From: an uncultured Clostridia bacterium
GTDB lineage: Bacteria > Bacillota > Clostridia > Oscillospirales > Butyricicoccaceae
NCBI GenBank assembly: GCA_944381055.1
Contig: CALWJQ010000021.1
Span: forward strand, 1 to 47,663
DNA: 47,663 nt
Reading direction: 5' to 3'
Every line of letters starts with the position of its first letter. Within the stretch, counting starts at the first letter, position 1. The notes below the pieces were generated by a model that had not been told where the DNA came from, searched no databases, and worked only from the letters and a program-made list of their open reading frames with translations. Made by a program: the position numbers and the translations under genes. Positions 35,537 to 44,341 of this stretch are shown here, in pieces.

Positions 35537-36271
35537 ATGAGGACGATCAGCCGGGTTTCGGCGGCCTTTCTGCTGCTTGACGGGCGGGATAAAAGCCCGA
35601 TCCTGGGCGCGTCCATCCTGGTGGACGGCGTGCGGCGGAAAATGGTCGCCAAAGGCGACGGGCATTATGTGTTTTCCAACCTTGAGCCGACGGCGCACGT
35701 ATATGATATTTCGGCCAGCGGTTATCATCCGGCGCGCCGCACGCTGGGCGCGGATCCAGAGGCGCTGCCTGAAATTATCCCCATGCAGTATGCGCCGGAC
35801 AGCTTGAAACTGCGCAGCATTCCGCATTACAGGCTGCAATTTTGCAGCGGCGGCCGTCCGTTGGCGGATACAGAAATCTGCCTGGAGCTGCAAACGCCGG
35901 TCGGCGCGCTCCGGCTTGTCGAGCCGGCGAGGAAAGGGGAATACCGCCTGACGCTGGGCGGCGGATATGCCGCGGCCTTCCTGTACCAGCCGTTGAAGGC
36001 CGGGAAGGCCGAAATCATGGCGACGGGCTTTGATCGTGCAGAAGGATGTTATGAATTGCAGCGGGCGCTGGACGCCGACCTGCCCGAGGGGACGTTGCTG
36101 CGCCCTTTCTGGCGGCTTAGTACCGACGGCCGCGGTACGGCCATTCTGCCCCTGCTCGGGGCGCTGATGCAGCGGGACGAGCTGGAGTTTGGCTTTGCGT
36201 GGGGCGGCAATACGGCGGCGCTGCGCGCGGCCGTGCCCGACGGGGCCTGCCCGTTCACCGTTGCGCTGTAA
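35537..36271 (+). CDS. Ig/transthyretin-like eCIS accessory protein
   Basis: A 244-residue protein beginning at ATG 35537, eight bases after AAGGAG. Residues 20-90 have the pattern of a carboxypeptidase-regulatory/transthyretin-like fold: SPILGASILVDG, then GDGHYVFSNLEP and ISASGYHPARRTL. The rest is beta-rich with no motif I recognise. Proteins of this type often follow the DUF4255 gene in eCIS loci, and larger Pvc16 proteins carry such a domain as a C-terminal fusion. A surface decoration or cap accessory is the best guess. Confidence 0.6.
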   Translation: MRTISRVSAAFLLLDGRDKSPILGASILVDGVRRKMVAKGDGHYVFSNLEPTAHVYDISASGYHPARRTLGADPEALPEIIPMQYAPDSLKLRSIPHYRLQFCSGGRPLADTEICLELQTPVGALRLVEPARKGEYRLTLGGGYAAAFLYQPLKAGKAEIMATGFDRAEGCYELQRALDADLPEGTLLRPFWRLSTDGRGTAILPLLGALMQRDELEFGFAWGGNTAALRAAVPDGACPFTVAL

Positions 36272-36282
36272 GGAGGGGAAAA

Positions 36283-36672
36283 ATGGCAAATCAGGTCTGT
36301 ATGGGCGCCATGTGCCAGTGCACGTTCGGCGCCGCGCCCTCGACCCTGGTGGTGACGCCGGAAAACAAGACGCTGACATCCAATATGCCGGCGGCTACCA
36401 TCATGGACAATATCCCAATGAAAAATATCATGCCGTTCGGCATGTGCTCGTCTTTGGCCAATCCGACGGTGGCGGCCGCGACCAGCGCGGCGCTGGGCGT
36501 GCTGACGCCCATGCCCTGCGTGCCGGTCATCCCGGCCCCGTGGGCGCCGGGGAGCGCGACGGTGCTGATCGCCAACAAACCGGCGCTCAACGACACATCC
36601 AAGCTGACCTGCGCCTGGGGCGGCGTCATCAGTATTAACAACGCGGGGCAGATGAAGCACCAGATCCCGTAA
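36283..36672 (+). CDS. PAAR-like spike tip (DUF4280)
   Basis: A 129-residue protein of the DUF4280 PAAR-like group. ATG 36283 lies seven bases after AGGAGGGG. Family features are the Cys pairs at the start (VCMGAMCQCTFG), ATIMDNIPMKNIMPFGMC, SLANPTVAAATSAALG, LTPMPCVP and the closing CAWGGVISINNAGQ. Several Cys residues could bind the metal that stabilises the cone. In T6SS and eCIS this protein sharpens the spike encoded at 18954. It is separated from the spike gene by about 16 kb, beyond the inserted envelope module. Confidence 0.92.
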   Translation: MANQVCMGAMCQCTFGAAPSTLVVTPENKTLTSNMPAATIMDNIPMKNIMPFGMCSSLANPTVAAATSAALGVLTPMPCVPVIPAPWAPGSATVLIANKPALNDTSKLTCAWGGVISINNAGQMKHQIP

Positions 36673-36690
36673 TCCGGCGCAGGGGGCTGA

Positions 36691-38841
36691 ATGATGTCGA
36701 CATTGTACAAGCGATTTTTTGATACCAGACTTCTCGGCGCGCCGTACGACCGGCCGGACGATCATGTCCTGGACATGGTCCGGCGGTGCGAGATGGTACT
36801 TTACGCCTATCTGTCCTGCCTCGACCCGTCCGGGCGGACGGAAAAAATCGGGCAGCTGCTGCGGACGGTCACGCAGCCGGATCGCGTCCGCGGAGCGTTC
36901 ACGCCCAACGCCGCGCCGTCCGAGGTGCGGGCCAATGTGCTGGCCAGCCTGGACAAAGCGCAGTTTCACATTGACGCGCGGACAGAAGCCAGCGCGCGCA
37001 GGGGCGACTTTCTGGCGCTGCAATATGTCCGCGAAGTGCTGCGCCTGACCGATGCAGAGCTGTTTTTCCTGACGCTCGAGCTGCTGCCGGCCTATGACGC
37101 GCGGTTCGGGCCAGTCCTGGACTTCCTGCGCGCGGGGACGGGACGGGGGGCGGGGGCCGATCTGGCCCTGCGGCTTTTCCACTTTGTCGACGGACCGGGC
37201 GGACTGGCCGGATACCACCGGCTGCGCAGCCGGCTGAACGAAAAGGCGTCGTTTGCCTTTCTCAGCCCGGGCGGCGGGATTGATATGCGCGTCGCCGACT
37301 TCATTTTGCAAAACGGGGAATCGACGCTCGACAGGGGCGTTGCCCGGGTCTTCCTGCCCGGGGGGCTCGGCAAGCTGCCGGTGCGTGAAGAGCTTTCGCA
37401 GCAGCTGGCTGACGCCATCGCGGCAGACGGGGCGGAGCGGGAAACGCTGTATGTGTGCCTGAAAGGCCCGCAGGGGGTCGGACGTGAAACCTGCGCCTGC
37501 CGCGCCGCCGAGCTTTTGGACGTTCCGGCCGTGATTTTTGATTGCCGCACCGCGTCAGGCGCCGTGCGCGAGGAATTTTTCGCTGCGCTGTATACGGCGG
37601 GACGCGAAACCCTGCTGACACAGGGAGTGATGATCCTTCGCCGGGTCGACGCGCTGTTTGACGAACCGGAAACGGCCGCCGGTGTGCTGGACGTTGCCGG
37701 GCGTTTTTCCGGCGTGGTCTTTGTACTGCTCGACACAGACGCCGTCAGCGTCGAGGCGGCCGGGGGACGCAGATGGATCGAGCTGACGCTCGACGTGCCG
37801 CACCGCGGCGAAAGCATTGCGCTGTGGGAGCGCGAGCTGACGCGCCTGCCGCTGCGGGAACCAATCGAAGCGTCTGAGCTTGCCAACAAGTTTTCGTTTA
37901 CGCCGGCGCAGATTGCCGGCACCGCCCGCACAGCGGCGGGCATGGCGCTGCTGGCCGGCCCGCTGGATCGCCGGGAACTGGCCGACGCGGCGTACAGCCA
38001 GGTGTCGCACAAGCTGGGCGAGCACGCCACGCTGATTTACGCACGGCATACCTGGGATCAACTGGTGCTGGGCGAGACGGAAAAAGAAATGCTGCGCAAC
38101 GCGTGCGACCAGGTCCGGTATAAGCATGTTGTCTATGACCGGTGGGGGTTTGACCGCCGCCTGGCTTACGGCAAGGGTGTCAGTATGCTGTTCGCCGGGC
38201 CGCCGGGAACCGGAAAAACCATGGCGGCCCAAGTGGTTGCCAACGACTTAGGCATCGAAATGTACAAGGTCGACCTGTCGCAGGTCGTGTCCAAATATAT
38301 CGGCGAAACCGAAAAAAACCTGAACGAAGTCTTTAATGAAGCCAAAAAATCCAACGTCATCCTGTTTTTTGACGAGACTGACGCCATACTGGGCAAGCGT
38401 ACCGAAGTCAAGGATTCGCACGACAAAAACGCCAACCTTGAAACCTCGTACCTGCTTCAGAAAATGGAAGAGTACGACGGCATCACGGTTATGACGACCA
38501 ACTATAAAGAAAACATCGACAGCGCCTTTTTCCGCCGCATCAGCTATGTCATCCACTTTGCCTTTCCCGACGCGGCGGCGCGTAAAAGCATCTGGCAGGG
38601 GATTTTCCCCCGCGAAACGCCGCTGGCCGGCGATATTGATTTTGATTATCTGGCAGGGCAGTTTGAAATATCGGGCGGCAGCATCAAAAATATCGCCGTC
38701 GCGGCGGCGTTTATGGCGGCGCGCGACGGGCAGCCTGTTTCCATGCGGCACATTGTCCGCGCCGTGCGGTATGAAATGGCCAAGCAGGGGAAGGTCATCC
38801 GCAGGGAAGATTACGGCGAATACAGTTATCTGCTGAAATAA
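36691..38841 (+). CDS. eCIS AAA+ ATPase (Afp15-like)
   Basis: A 716-residue ATPase starting at ATG 36691. The C-terminal AAA+ module is complete: Walker A GPPGTGKTMAAQVVAND (near 503), Walker B NVILFFDETDAILGKR (near 556), sensor 1 around TVMTTNYKENID and an arginine-finger region FFRRISYVIHF. A long N-terminal part (1-250) is helical; a second, degenerate nucleotide-binding-like fold lies at about 245-400, without a proper P-loop (LKGPQGVGRETCACR). Afp15/Pvc15 ATPases are encoded in nearly all eCIS loci and are thought to help cargo loading or assembly. It lies directly before the putative cargo chaperone. Confidence 0.92.
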   Translation: MMSTLYKRFFDTRLLGAPYDRPDDHVLDMVRRCEMVLYAYLSCLDPSGRTEKIGQLLRTVTQPDRVRGAFTPNAAPSEVRANVLASLDKAQFHIDARTEASARRGDFLALQYVREVLRLTDAELFFLTLELLPAYDARFGPVLDFLRAGTGRGAGADLALRLFHFVDGPGGLAGYHRLRSRLNEKASFAFLSPGGGIDMRVADFILQNGESTLDRGVARVFLPGGLGKLPVREELSQQLADAIAADGAERETLYVCLKGPQGVGRETCACRAAELLDVPAVIFDCRTASGAVREEFFAALYTAGRETLLTQGVMILRRVDALFDEPETAAGVLDVAGRFSGVVFVLLDTDAVSVEAAGGRRWIELTLDVPHRGESIALWERELTRLPLREPIEASELANKFSFTPAQIAGTARTAAGMALLAGPLDRRELADAAYSQVSHKLGEHATLIYARHTWDQLVLGETEKEMLRNACDQVRYKHVVYDRWGFDRRLAYGKGVSMLFAGPPGTGKTMAAQVVANDLGIEMYKVDLSQVVSKYIGETEKNLNEVFNEAKKSNVILFFDETDAILGKRTEVKDSHDKNANLETSYLLQKMEEYDGITVMTTNYKENIDSAFFRRISYVIHFAFPDAAARKSIWQGIFPRETPLAGDIDFDYLAGQFEISGGSIKNIAVAAAFMAARDGQPVSMRHIVRAVRYEMAKQGKVIRREDYGEYSYLLK

Positions 38842-38868
38842 ACCTCTATCTGAAAGGAGCGCATCGCG

Positions 38869-39387
38869 ATGGATATGGATAAGGAATCTTTGGAATACAG
38901 CAAAGGCGTTTTGGATGAAATCGAGGCCGCAGTTTCGCAGCTCGGCGGCCAGCTGGCCCGGATCGATCCCGAACAGAGCGGCGGGATTCCCACGGCGGTC
39001 ATCGGCACGTTCCAAAGCCCGGACGGGCAGAAGTGGAACATCGTGTGCAGCGTGCTGCCCACCCATTACGGCGAGCTTTCGACGACGTTTGTCCAGCTGC
39101 ACGTCCAGCTGGGCGACCCCGTCGGGGAACACAAAGCCGCGCTGGCCGAACTTTCCAGGCTGTGCAATGCGGGATTCCTGCTGGGGAGCCTGTTCATTTT
39201 GGAAGGCTATCTGTGCATGAAATACGTCATGGCGCTCGACCCCAACGAAGCGCTGCCTGTCGAGCACTTCCAGTCCATGCTGACCGTTTTTGTCCGCCAG
39301 GCCGGCGCGCTTGCGCGCGTCGCCGACCGGGTCCGCGGCGGTATGAACCCGCAGCAGGCCATGTCCGAACCGCTGGGCAGGGAATGA
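38869..39387 (+). CDS. YbjN/CesT-like putative cargo chaperone
   Basis: A 172-residue acidic protein, ATG 38869 (or 38875), after AAAGGAG. Its pattern of alternating strands and a long helix pair (FQSPDGQKWNIVCSVLP; SLFILEGYLCMKYVMALDP; HFQSMLTVFVRQAGALARVA) resembles YbjN and the type III secretion chaperone-like fold. Its place immediately upstream of the DUF4157 gene suggests it binds that cargo before loading, as CesT-type chaperones do for T3SS effectors. The family assignment is by eye and moderate; the function is inferred from position. Confidence 0.55.
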   Translation: MDMDKESLEYSKGVLDEIEAAVSQLGGQLARIDPEQSGGIPTAVIGTFQSPDGQKWNIVCSVLPTHYGELSTTFVQLHVQLGDPVGEHKAALAELSRLCNAGFLLGSLFILEGYLCMKYVMALDPNEALPVEHFQSMLTVFVRQAGALARVADRVRGGMNPQQAMSEPLGRE

Positions 39388-39403
39388 AAGAGAGGAATAT
39401 GCC

Positions 39404-41941
39404 ATGTTTGATCGTGAACAGGTTTTTAAAGGCGCAGACGGAAAAGACATTTTCCGCGCACCTGATTTCGCGCGCGAGTCCGGAATGACGCGCTATCGCG
39501 TCTCGGCGGCCAACGATCCGGCCGAGATCGATGCTGAACAGAAGGCCGACGAGGTCATGGGCGGCGGGCTGTTCCGTTCGGAAGCGCCGGGGGCTTCGCA
39601 CGGGATCTACCGATCGGCAGAAAGCGTCGGCGCAGAAGGGGGCGAGGTCGGCCTGGCATCTGCGGATCTTTCGGGTATGGGCAGCGCGCTGCCCGAGCCG
39701 CTCCAGCGTTCGATGGAAAGCTCGTTCGGGACCAGCTTTGCCGATGTCCGCGTCCACACCGACGCAGGGGCCGACCGCGCCAGCCGCGATCTGTCGGCGC
39801 GCGCTTTTACCCGCGGGCAGGACATGTATTTCCGCAGCGGGGAATACGATCCCGGCTCGTTTGAGGGCCAGCACCTGATAGCGCACGAGTTGGCTCACGT
39901 CGCGTCCGGAGGCGACGGCCTGCACCGTGTATTTGAAAAGCCGCCCATGGACTCTTCGGCGCCGGCTTCTTCATTGAGTGAGGAAGAGCGCAAAAAGTAC
40001 TATGAAAACCGCCAGGCGCAGATCGTCGCGGGGGTTGAGAAGATCAAAAGCGCGGCGAGTACCCTCATTGAAACGAACGCAAAGCTGAGCGTCCGGTACG
40101 GGGTCGGGGCACAGAGCGAAGACTTTTCCAGAGAAGAGCTGGAAAAGAGCAAATCAGATCTGGGCGACCGCGGCCAAATCGCCAGCGCGGCTGCAGAATA
40201 TGCAGGCTTTTTAGATGACTATGCCGAAGATTACGCCGTTTATCAGTTCGAGCCGGAGTCCTTGCAGGGCAACGATCCTGCACAGGGGCAACAAGGCGAC
40301 CTCTTGACGCGTCTGCAAAACGACAGCTTTTACACGATGCTCAGGCAGAAAAAAACAGAGGTAGAGGCAGTGCGGAAGCAGTGTGACGACAGCAAAAGCG
40401 GCATTGACGCGACCGTCGCATTGATTAACGCTTTGATGAATGGGCAGACGTCGCAGAACGGCAGCAATGAGCAGGAAGCGGTGTCGGCAGACGTCATAAA
40501 TATGGTCAAAAGCCCCTGGTTTGACATGTTTATCAAATGTATTGATGAGCTTCGCGGCACACGGCTGGAGCTGGGGGCGGGAAGACTCTCGGAAATGGAA
40601 AACGCGCTGAACAGCGCGACAAACAAACAGGCCATGCAGCCGGTGCAGGGCGAGGGCCTGCGGACGGCGCAGCGCGCCTCGGGTTTTATCGGCGCTGCGG
40701 TCGACACGGCCTCTGTCGGCACCGACCTTTTTGGCAACTCTTCCGATTTGATGGTCGCAAGGGACGGCGAAAACAGCCACCAGCAGATGCAAAATGACGC
40801 CGACGTGGCAGGGAAAACCATGAGCATCACCAGCACGGTGACTTCGACGGCTGACCTTGCGCTCAGCGCCGCGCAGCTGCACAACAAGGAAGCGGAACGT
40901 GAAAGAAAAGCGAAAGCGCTCGGCGTTCAGGTTTCTTCGGCGGATCACCTGAGCCGTCTGGACGTTGCCGCCAAAGGCATGGGCACGGCGAGCAATGTGT
41001 TTAGCGTTACGTCGTCGTTTCTCGACAGCGAGAACGGCCAGGTTAAAGAATCCAGCACAGACATTACGGGCGGTGTGCTGGGGTTTACCGGCGACGTACT
41101 GGGCCTGGCCAGCACCGATCAAAAGCGCCGCCAGCAAATCAAGCAGGCGCAGACAGCCCGCAGGGGCATGATGCCGCTGGCAAAACAGCTGAGAAGCTCG
41201 ACGAACGACACACGGCCGGAGTCAGTGGTGATGACAGGGGCTGCGGCCAAAGCGGAAGAGGTGGCGAACAACAAAGATAAAAGCAAGCCGCGAGATGGAA
41301 AAACCCTGCCTCAGGCCGTTGACGACGCGATGGGTCATCAGGACGCCACGTCCAAGCAAAAGAGCCTGCTGGGGTCCATGAAAGTATTGTACGCGAGCAT
41401 CAAAAACAGCGAAGGAAACGCCAAAGACATGATAGCCGATACGGCGCTGTCTTCTATCGGTTTGGTGGGCGATATCTCGGGCCTGATCGCATCTTCGCTG
41501 AATGCGATGGATCTGGGAAAGGCAGGCGGAATGGCCGCTGCGATTTTTGGAATGGTCGGCACTGTGTTGGGTGCCATCGCCAGTTCCAAGGGGATCGTTG
41601 AAGGGCTTACGGGCGTTGCAGACGCTTCGGCCGGCAAAGATGCGGCCGCCGAAAAAACCAAGATCACGCAGTCGGCGATCCAGCAAATGATGACGCTGCC
41701 CTATTTGAACACAGAGGCGCTCAAGGCGGCAGCCGCGGCCGATAACGGTAAAGTGTCCAAATCGGTCAATGCGGCGGCTGAGCGTTATGCAGCGGTGTAT
41801 TCCATGATCGAGGCCGGAAACGTCGAGTTCGGCGATATTCTGTTCGCCGTTCACCAGGGCGGTTTTGGCGGCGAAGGAAGCGTAGATGAAAAAATGAAGA
41901 AAATGTATGCCAATCTTTCGTTTTCCAACCTCGATATGTGA
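39404..41941 (+). CDS. DUF4157-domain eCIS cargo protein (candidate effector)
   Basis: An 845-residue protein starting at ATG 39404 (AGAGGAA upstream). The eCIS-linked DUF4157 domain covers about residues 30-170. It includes the early segment NDPAEIDAEQKADEVM, then PLQRSMESSFGTSFADVRVH, and the zinc-protease motif HELAH at 161-165. This domain marks cargo in many eCIS loci. The remaining 670 residues match no toxin I know; they are helical and Ala/Ser/Lys-rich. Two Gly/Ala-rich hydrophobic stretches occur at about 425-450 and 683-745 (GGMAAAIFGMVGTVLGAIAS) and could insert in membranes. No signal peptide. Last gene of the plus-strand eCIS block. Confidence 0.88.
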   Translation: MFDREQVFKGADGKDIFRAPDFARESGMTRYRVSAANDPAEIDAEQKADEVMGGGLFRSEAPGASHGIYRSAESVGAEGGEVGLASADLSGMGSALPEPLQRSMESSFGTSFADVRVHTDAGADRASRDLSARAFTRGQDMYFRSGEYDPGSFEGQHLIAHELAHVASGGDGLHRVFEKPPMDSSAPASSLSEEERKKYYENRQAQIVAGVEKIKSAASTLIETNAKLSVRYGVGAQSEDFSREELEKSKSDLGDRGQIASAAAEYAGFLDDYAEDYAVYQFEPESLQGNDPAQGQQGDLLTRLQNDSFYTMLRQKKTEVEAVRKQCDDSKSGIDATVALINALMNGQTSQNGSNEQEAVSADVINMVKSPWFDMFIKCIDELRGTRLELGAGRLSEMENALNSATNKQAMQPVQGEGLRTAQRASGFIGAAVDTASVGTDLFGNSSDLMVARDGENSHQQMQNDADVAGKTMSITSTVTSTADLALSAAQLHNKEAERERKAKALGVQVSSADHLSRLDVAAKGMGTASNVFSVTSSFLDSENGQVKESSTDITGGVLGFTGDVLGLASTDQKRRQQIKQAQTARRGMMPLAKQLRSSTNDTRPESVVMTGAAAKAEEVANNKDKSKPRDGKTLPQAVDDAMGHQDATSKQKSLLGSMKVLYASIKNSEGNAKDMIADTALSSIGLVGDISGLIASSLNAMDLGKAGGMAAAIFGMVGTVLGAIASSKGIVEGLTGVADASAGKDAAAEKTKITQSAIQQMMTLPYLNTEALKAAAAADNGKVSKSVNAAAERYAAVYSMIEAGNVEFGDILFAVHQGGFGGEGSVDEKMKKMYANLSFSNLDM

Positions 41942-41975
41942 CAAAAAAATCCGGCGCCGCACACTGCGGCGCCGG
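41942..41975 (-). terminator. Intrinsic terminator for the leader-like gene
   Basis: A perfect 10-base-pair GC stem (41951-41960 with 41966-41975) has a 5-base loop. Read on the minus strand it is followed by ATTTTTTTGT. It sits ten bases after the cargo gene stop on the other strand, so it may also end the eCIS transcript. Confidence 0.85.
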
Positions 41976-41992
41976 AAAACAGGGAAGAAGCT

Positions 41993-42232
41993 TTATTTGC
42001 CGGGAACCTGCGCAAGCTCATCCTGCGAAAGCTTGCGGCCGGCGACGGGCAGCGGGAAACCGCGCCCGCGCTGTTCGGCGGCCAGCGCCGCTTCGCGCGC
42101 GCGCGCGACGGTGTCAAACGCGGCGATGGGGTTTTCTTCTGCCAGCCTGGCAAAATCGGGGTCTTCCAGGCATTTCTGATTGAACAGATCGAGCACGGTG
42201 TTGATCTCGCTGTCGGGCAGCGCCATGTTCAT
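41993..42232 (-). CDS. Nif11/NHLP leader-like small protein without core peptide
   Basis: A 79-residue protein on the minus strand. ATG 42232 (or 42226) follows AAAGGAAG; upstream codons cross the promoter. The pattern fits leader peptides of Nif11/NHLP precursors: an N-terminal helix (NTVLDLFNQKCLEDPDFARL), an A/E-rich helix, then KLSQDELAQVPGK, matching the leader-end consensus LSDEELEAVAGG. Two points are odd. The double glycine is replaced by PGK, and the protein ends there, so there is no core peptide. It is divergent from an NHLM-type export operon whose peptidase is also degenerate. It may be a regulator, a transporter ligand, or a leader supplied in trans. A plain unrelated helical protein is not excluded. 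Confidence 0.65.
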   Translation of the reverse strand: MNMALPDSEINTVLDLFNQKCLEDPDFARLAEENPIAAFDTVARAREAALAAEQRGRGFPLPVAGRKLSQDELAQVPGK

Positions 42233-42248
42233 CACTTCCTTTGATACG

Positions 42249-42277
42249 ATTATATCGGCTGCCAATGAAAATTGCAA
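42249..42277 (-). promoter_or_regulatory. Promoter of the leader-like gene
   Basis: Minus strand: TTGCAA (42272-42277) and consensus TATAAT (plus 42249-42254), spaced 17 bases. Predicted transcription start is near 42242, giving a very short leader ahead of the ribosome site. TTGCAA is its own reverse complement. The same hexamers and spacing occur at 9386-9414. Confidence 0.72.
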
Positions 42278-42296
42278 TGTGTGAGGATGAAAAAAG

Positions 42297-43430
42297 TTGA
42301 AACGATACCTTTTAGGTCTGCTGGCATTGGCCATGCTGCTGGGCATGGCGGGCTGCGCGTCTTCGCAAGCCGCGGGCGGGGACGATCGGACGATCAAGAT
42401 CGCGGTCATGGACAGCAGTCTGGTTTACAGCTCGGACGACAGCTATGAAAATGGGATTGCAATGGCCATTGAAGATCTCAACACGCTGTATGGTGAACAG
42501 GGGTATGAGATCAGTTATGAGTTTTACGACGACGGCGCTTTTTACCAGCAGGGGCTCGGCGTTATCAACGAGATCCTCGCCGACCCCGAAATCACGGCGG
42601 TCGTCGGCACGTCCTCGCTCAACCTGCTGGATGTGACGGCCGACGTGCTCAATTCAGCCGGCAAGCTGCTCATCACCTATTACAGTTCGTCGGACAGCCT
42701 GTTTGAAAATGGCTATACCCACGTTTTCCGTAACTGCTTTGGTGAAAACGACCTGGGCAGCGCCATCGCAGAATATGCGTCCGGGCGGCCGGACATCGAG
42801 CGTGTCGCCGTTTACCACAGCGACACCAGCTACGAACGCGGAATGGTGCAGGCCTTCCTGCGCGCCGCGCAGGGGACTGGGCTGCAGATCGTCGACATCG
42901 CCCTTTCAACCAGCCTGGAATCCGAGCTGGACGAAATCCTGAGGCGGTGGGAAACCCTGGACGTCGACACGGTGTTCGTCAGCCAGTATGACGCCTATTA
43001 CGCGTTTGACATCCTTCAGCGCGTCCGGGGCATAAACCCCGGGATGAATATTCTGGGGGATTTTTCCTTTGACTACACCGACGACCTGATCGCAAACGCG
43101 GGGATCAGCGACGATATTTATATCGCAGGCCCGGTTGCCATCGAACCGAGCGCCGAACTGGAAGAGTTTTATCAAAGGTACGAGGAAAAGTACGGATCTG
43201 AGCCGACGCAGTGGGCGGTGCAGCTGTATGATTCCGTGCGCATGGTCGCCGATACCGCCGTGCGGATTGGCAGCACCGACCCGACGGACATCGCACAGGC
43301 GCTGCACGACGAAAACGGTTACAGCGCCGTCAGCGGCACGGTGATGTTTGACGAAAAAGGCAAGCTGTCGGGGCGCACGCCCCGCATCATGGTTTCGGAA
43401 AACGGCGCATTTGACTTTATAGGGGAGTGA
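42297..43430 (+). CDS. Type 1 periplasmic-binding lipoprotein (LivJ-like)
   Basis: A 377-residue lipoprotein beginning at TTG 42297, nine bases after AGGA; the nearby ATG at 42287 is out of frame. The signal peptide ends in a lipobox LGMAGC, with the lipid-bearing Cys near residue 20. The remainder has the type 1 periplasmic-binding fold of amino-acid receptors: IKIAVMDSS at the start, DPEITAVVGTSS, the VAVYHSDTSYERGM segment, and VDTVFVSQYDAYYAFDILQR. Such proteins usually feed Liv-type importers, but no importer is here. It is instead the first gene of an export-type operon, followed by an HlyD-like gene 5 bases on. A sensing role is possible. Confidence 0.82.
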   Translation: MKRYLLGLLALAMLLGMAGCASSQAAGGDDRTIKIAVMDSSLVYSSDDSYENGIAMAIEDLNTLYGEQGYEISYEFYDDGAFYQQGLGVINEILADPEITAVVGTSSLNLLDVTADVLNSAGKLLITYYSSSDSLFENGYTHVFRNCFGENDLGSAIAEYASGRPDIERVAVYHSDTSYERGMVQAFLRAAQGTGLQIVDIALSTSLESELDEILRRWETLDVDTVFVSQYDAYYAFDILQRVRGINPGMNILGDFSFDYTDDLIANAGISDDIYIAGPVAIEPSAELEEFYQRYEEKYGSEPTQWAVQLYDSVRMVADTAVRIGSTDPTDIAQALHDENGYSAVSGTVMFDEKGKLSGRTPRIMVSENGAFDFIGE

Positions 43431-43435
43431 ACGGC

Positions 43436-44341
43436 ATGAACTTGGATGAGCTTTTTACCCGTCGGCCGACAGAGTCCGACACGCCGACGCCGCGATCCGG
43501 ACGCGACGTTTTGCCGCCGGTGACCTGGCTGGCCGGCGCAGTGCTGCTGATCGTTGTGCTGGGGGCTCTTATCTGGTGTTTTGCCGGGACGGTGACGGCG
43601 TCGGTCAATATTACCGGCATTGTTTTTCCGCATTACGGCATCGAACAGATCCGCAGCACCCGGAGCGGCCTGGTGTCGTATTTGCAGGTAGACGTGGGGG
43701 ATGATGTCGAAGCCGGCGATCTGATCGCCATTGTCCCTCAGACGGATGTATATGCGCAGATCGAAGAGGCACGCGCGGCCGGCGCTTCAGAGCAGGAGCT
43801 TGCGGCGCTGTACGAGCGCTATCAGTCCGGATCCATGATCTATACCCCGGTGTCGGGGCGCGTAGTGGACCTGGTTCAGACGGGTCAGTACATCGAAGCC
43901 GGCGAGCTGGTGGCAGGCGTGACGAGCGCCGATGTTTACAGCAACGAGGCGGAAATCCGGGCCTATGTCCCGGTCAGCGTGGCGCAGAGGCTGAGCAAGG
44001 GCATGGAAGTCCGGGTAACCCCCCAGTTTACCTCGGGCGAGCAATATAATTCCATTCAGGGATTGGTCAGCTCGATTTCCGCCTATCCCATTACACAGAC
44101 CGACATCAGCGAAGAACTGGGGAGGTTCTTCACCGACGAGATTGTCCCGCAGGACGGGAATATCGTCGAAGTCCGCGTGACTCTTTTGACCGGGGCCGAC
44201 GATGCAGCGCTGAGTTGGTCGCGCGCAGACGGCGGCAGCCTGAATATTGACGTCAGCACGCTGTGCGCGCTTCAGGTCATTCTTGACGAGTCGACCCCCT
44301 GGGAACGCCTGACGTTGTGGATGTGGGGGGATCCCTCGTGA
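43436..44341 (+). CDS. HlyD-like NHLM-type secretion adaptor
   Basis: A 301-residue membrane-fusion protein. ATG 43436 follows GGGGAGTGA; a GTG three codons earlier is less well spaced. A short cytoplasmic tail precedes one transmembrane helix at about 29-51. Two lipoyl-like half motifs bracket a short helical hairpin: GLVSYLQVDVGDDVEAGDLI and SGRVVDLVQTGQYIEAGELV. The beta-barrel region follows. This compact form is that of the NHLM secretion adaptor, which in Gram-positives links the transporter to the outside. Its stop overlaps the start of the ABC transporter gene. Confidence 0.82.
   Translation: MNLDELFTRRPTESDTPTPRSGRDVLPPVTWLAGAVLLIVVLGALIWCFAGTVTASVNITGIVFPHYGIEQIRSTRSGLVSYLQVDVGDDVEAGDLIAIVPQTDVYAQIEEARAAGASEQELAALYERYQSGSMIYTPVSGRVVDLVQTGQYIEAGELVAGVTSADVYSNEAEIRAYVPVSVAQRLSKGMEVRVTPQFTSGEQYNSIQGLVSSISAYPITQTDISEELGRFFTDEIVPQDGNIVEVRVTLLTGADDAALSWSRADGGSLNIDVSTLCALQVILDESTPWERLTLWMWGDPS

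Noticed and set aside
36189..36638. Alternative frame overlapping the PAAR-like gene
   Set aside because: Its product is Arg/Gly-rich with no family pattern, while the overlapping frame gives a clear DUF4280 protein behind AGGAGGGG.
39880..39900. HELAH as proof that the cargo is an active protease toxin
   Set aside because: The HExxH motif is a feature of the DUF4157 domain itself, which marks eCIS cargo; it does not define the toxic activity.
9386..41941. Prophage or simple phage-tail bacteriocin
   Set aside because: No integrase, capsid, terminase, holin or endolysin is present, while DUF4157, DUF4255, AAA+ and PAAR-like genes are. This is the eCIS set.
9386..41941. Classical type VI secretion system
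   Set aside because: No TssJLM membrane complex, TssB/TssC pair or ClpV is seen; the sheath is one phage-type protein and the ATPase is Afp15-like.
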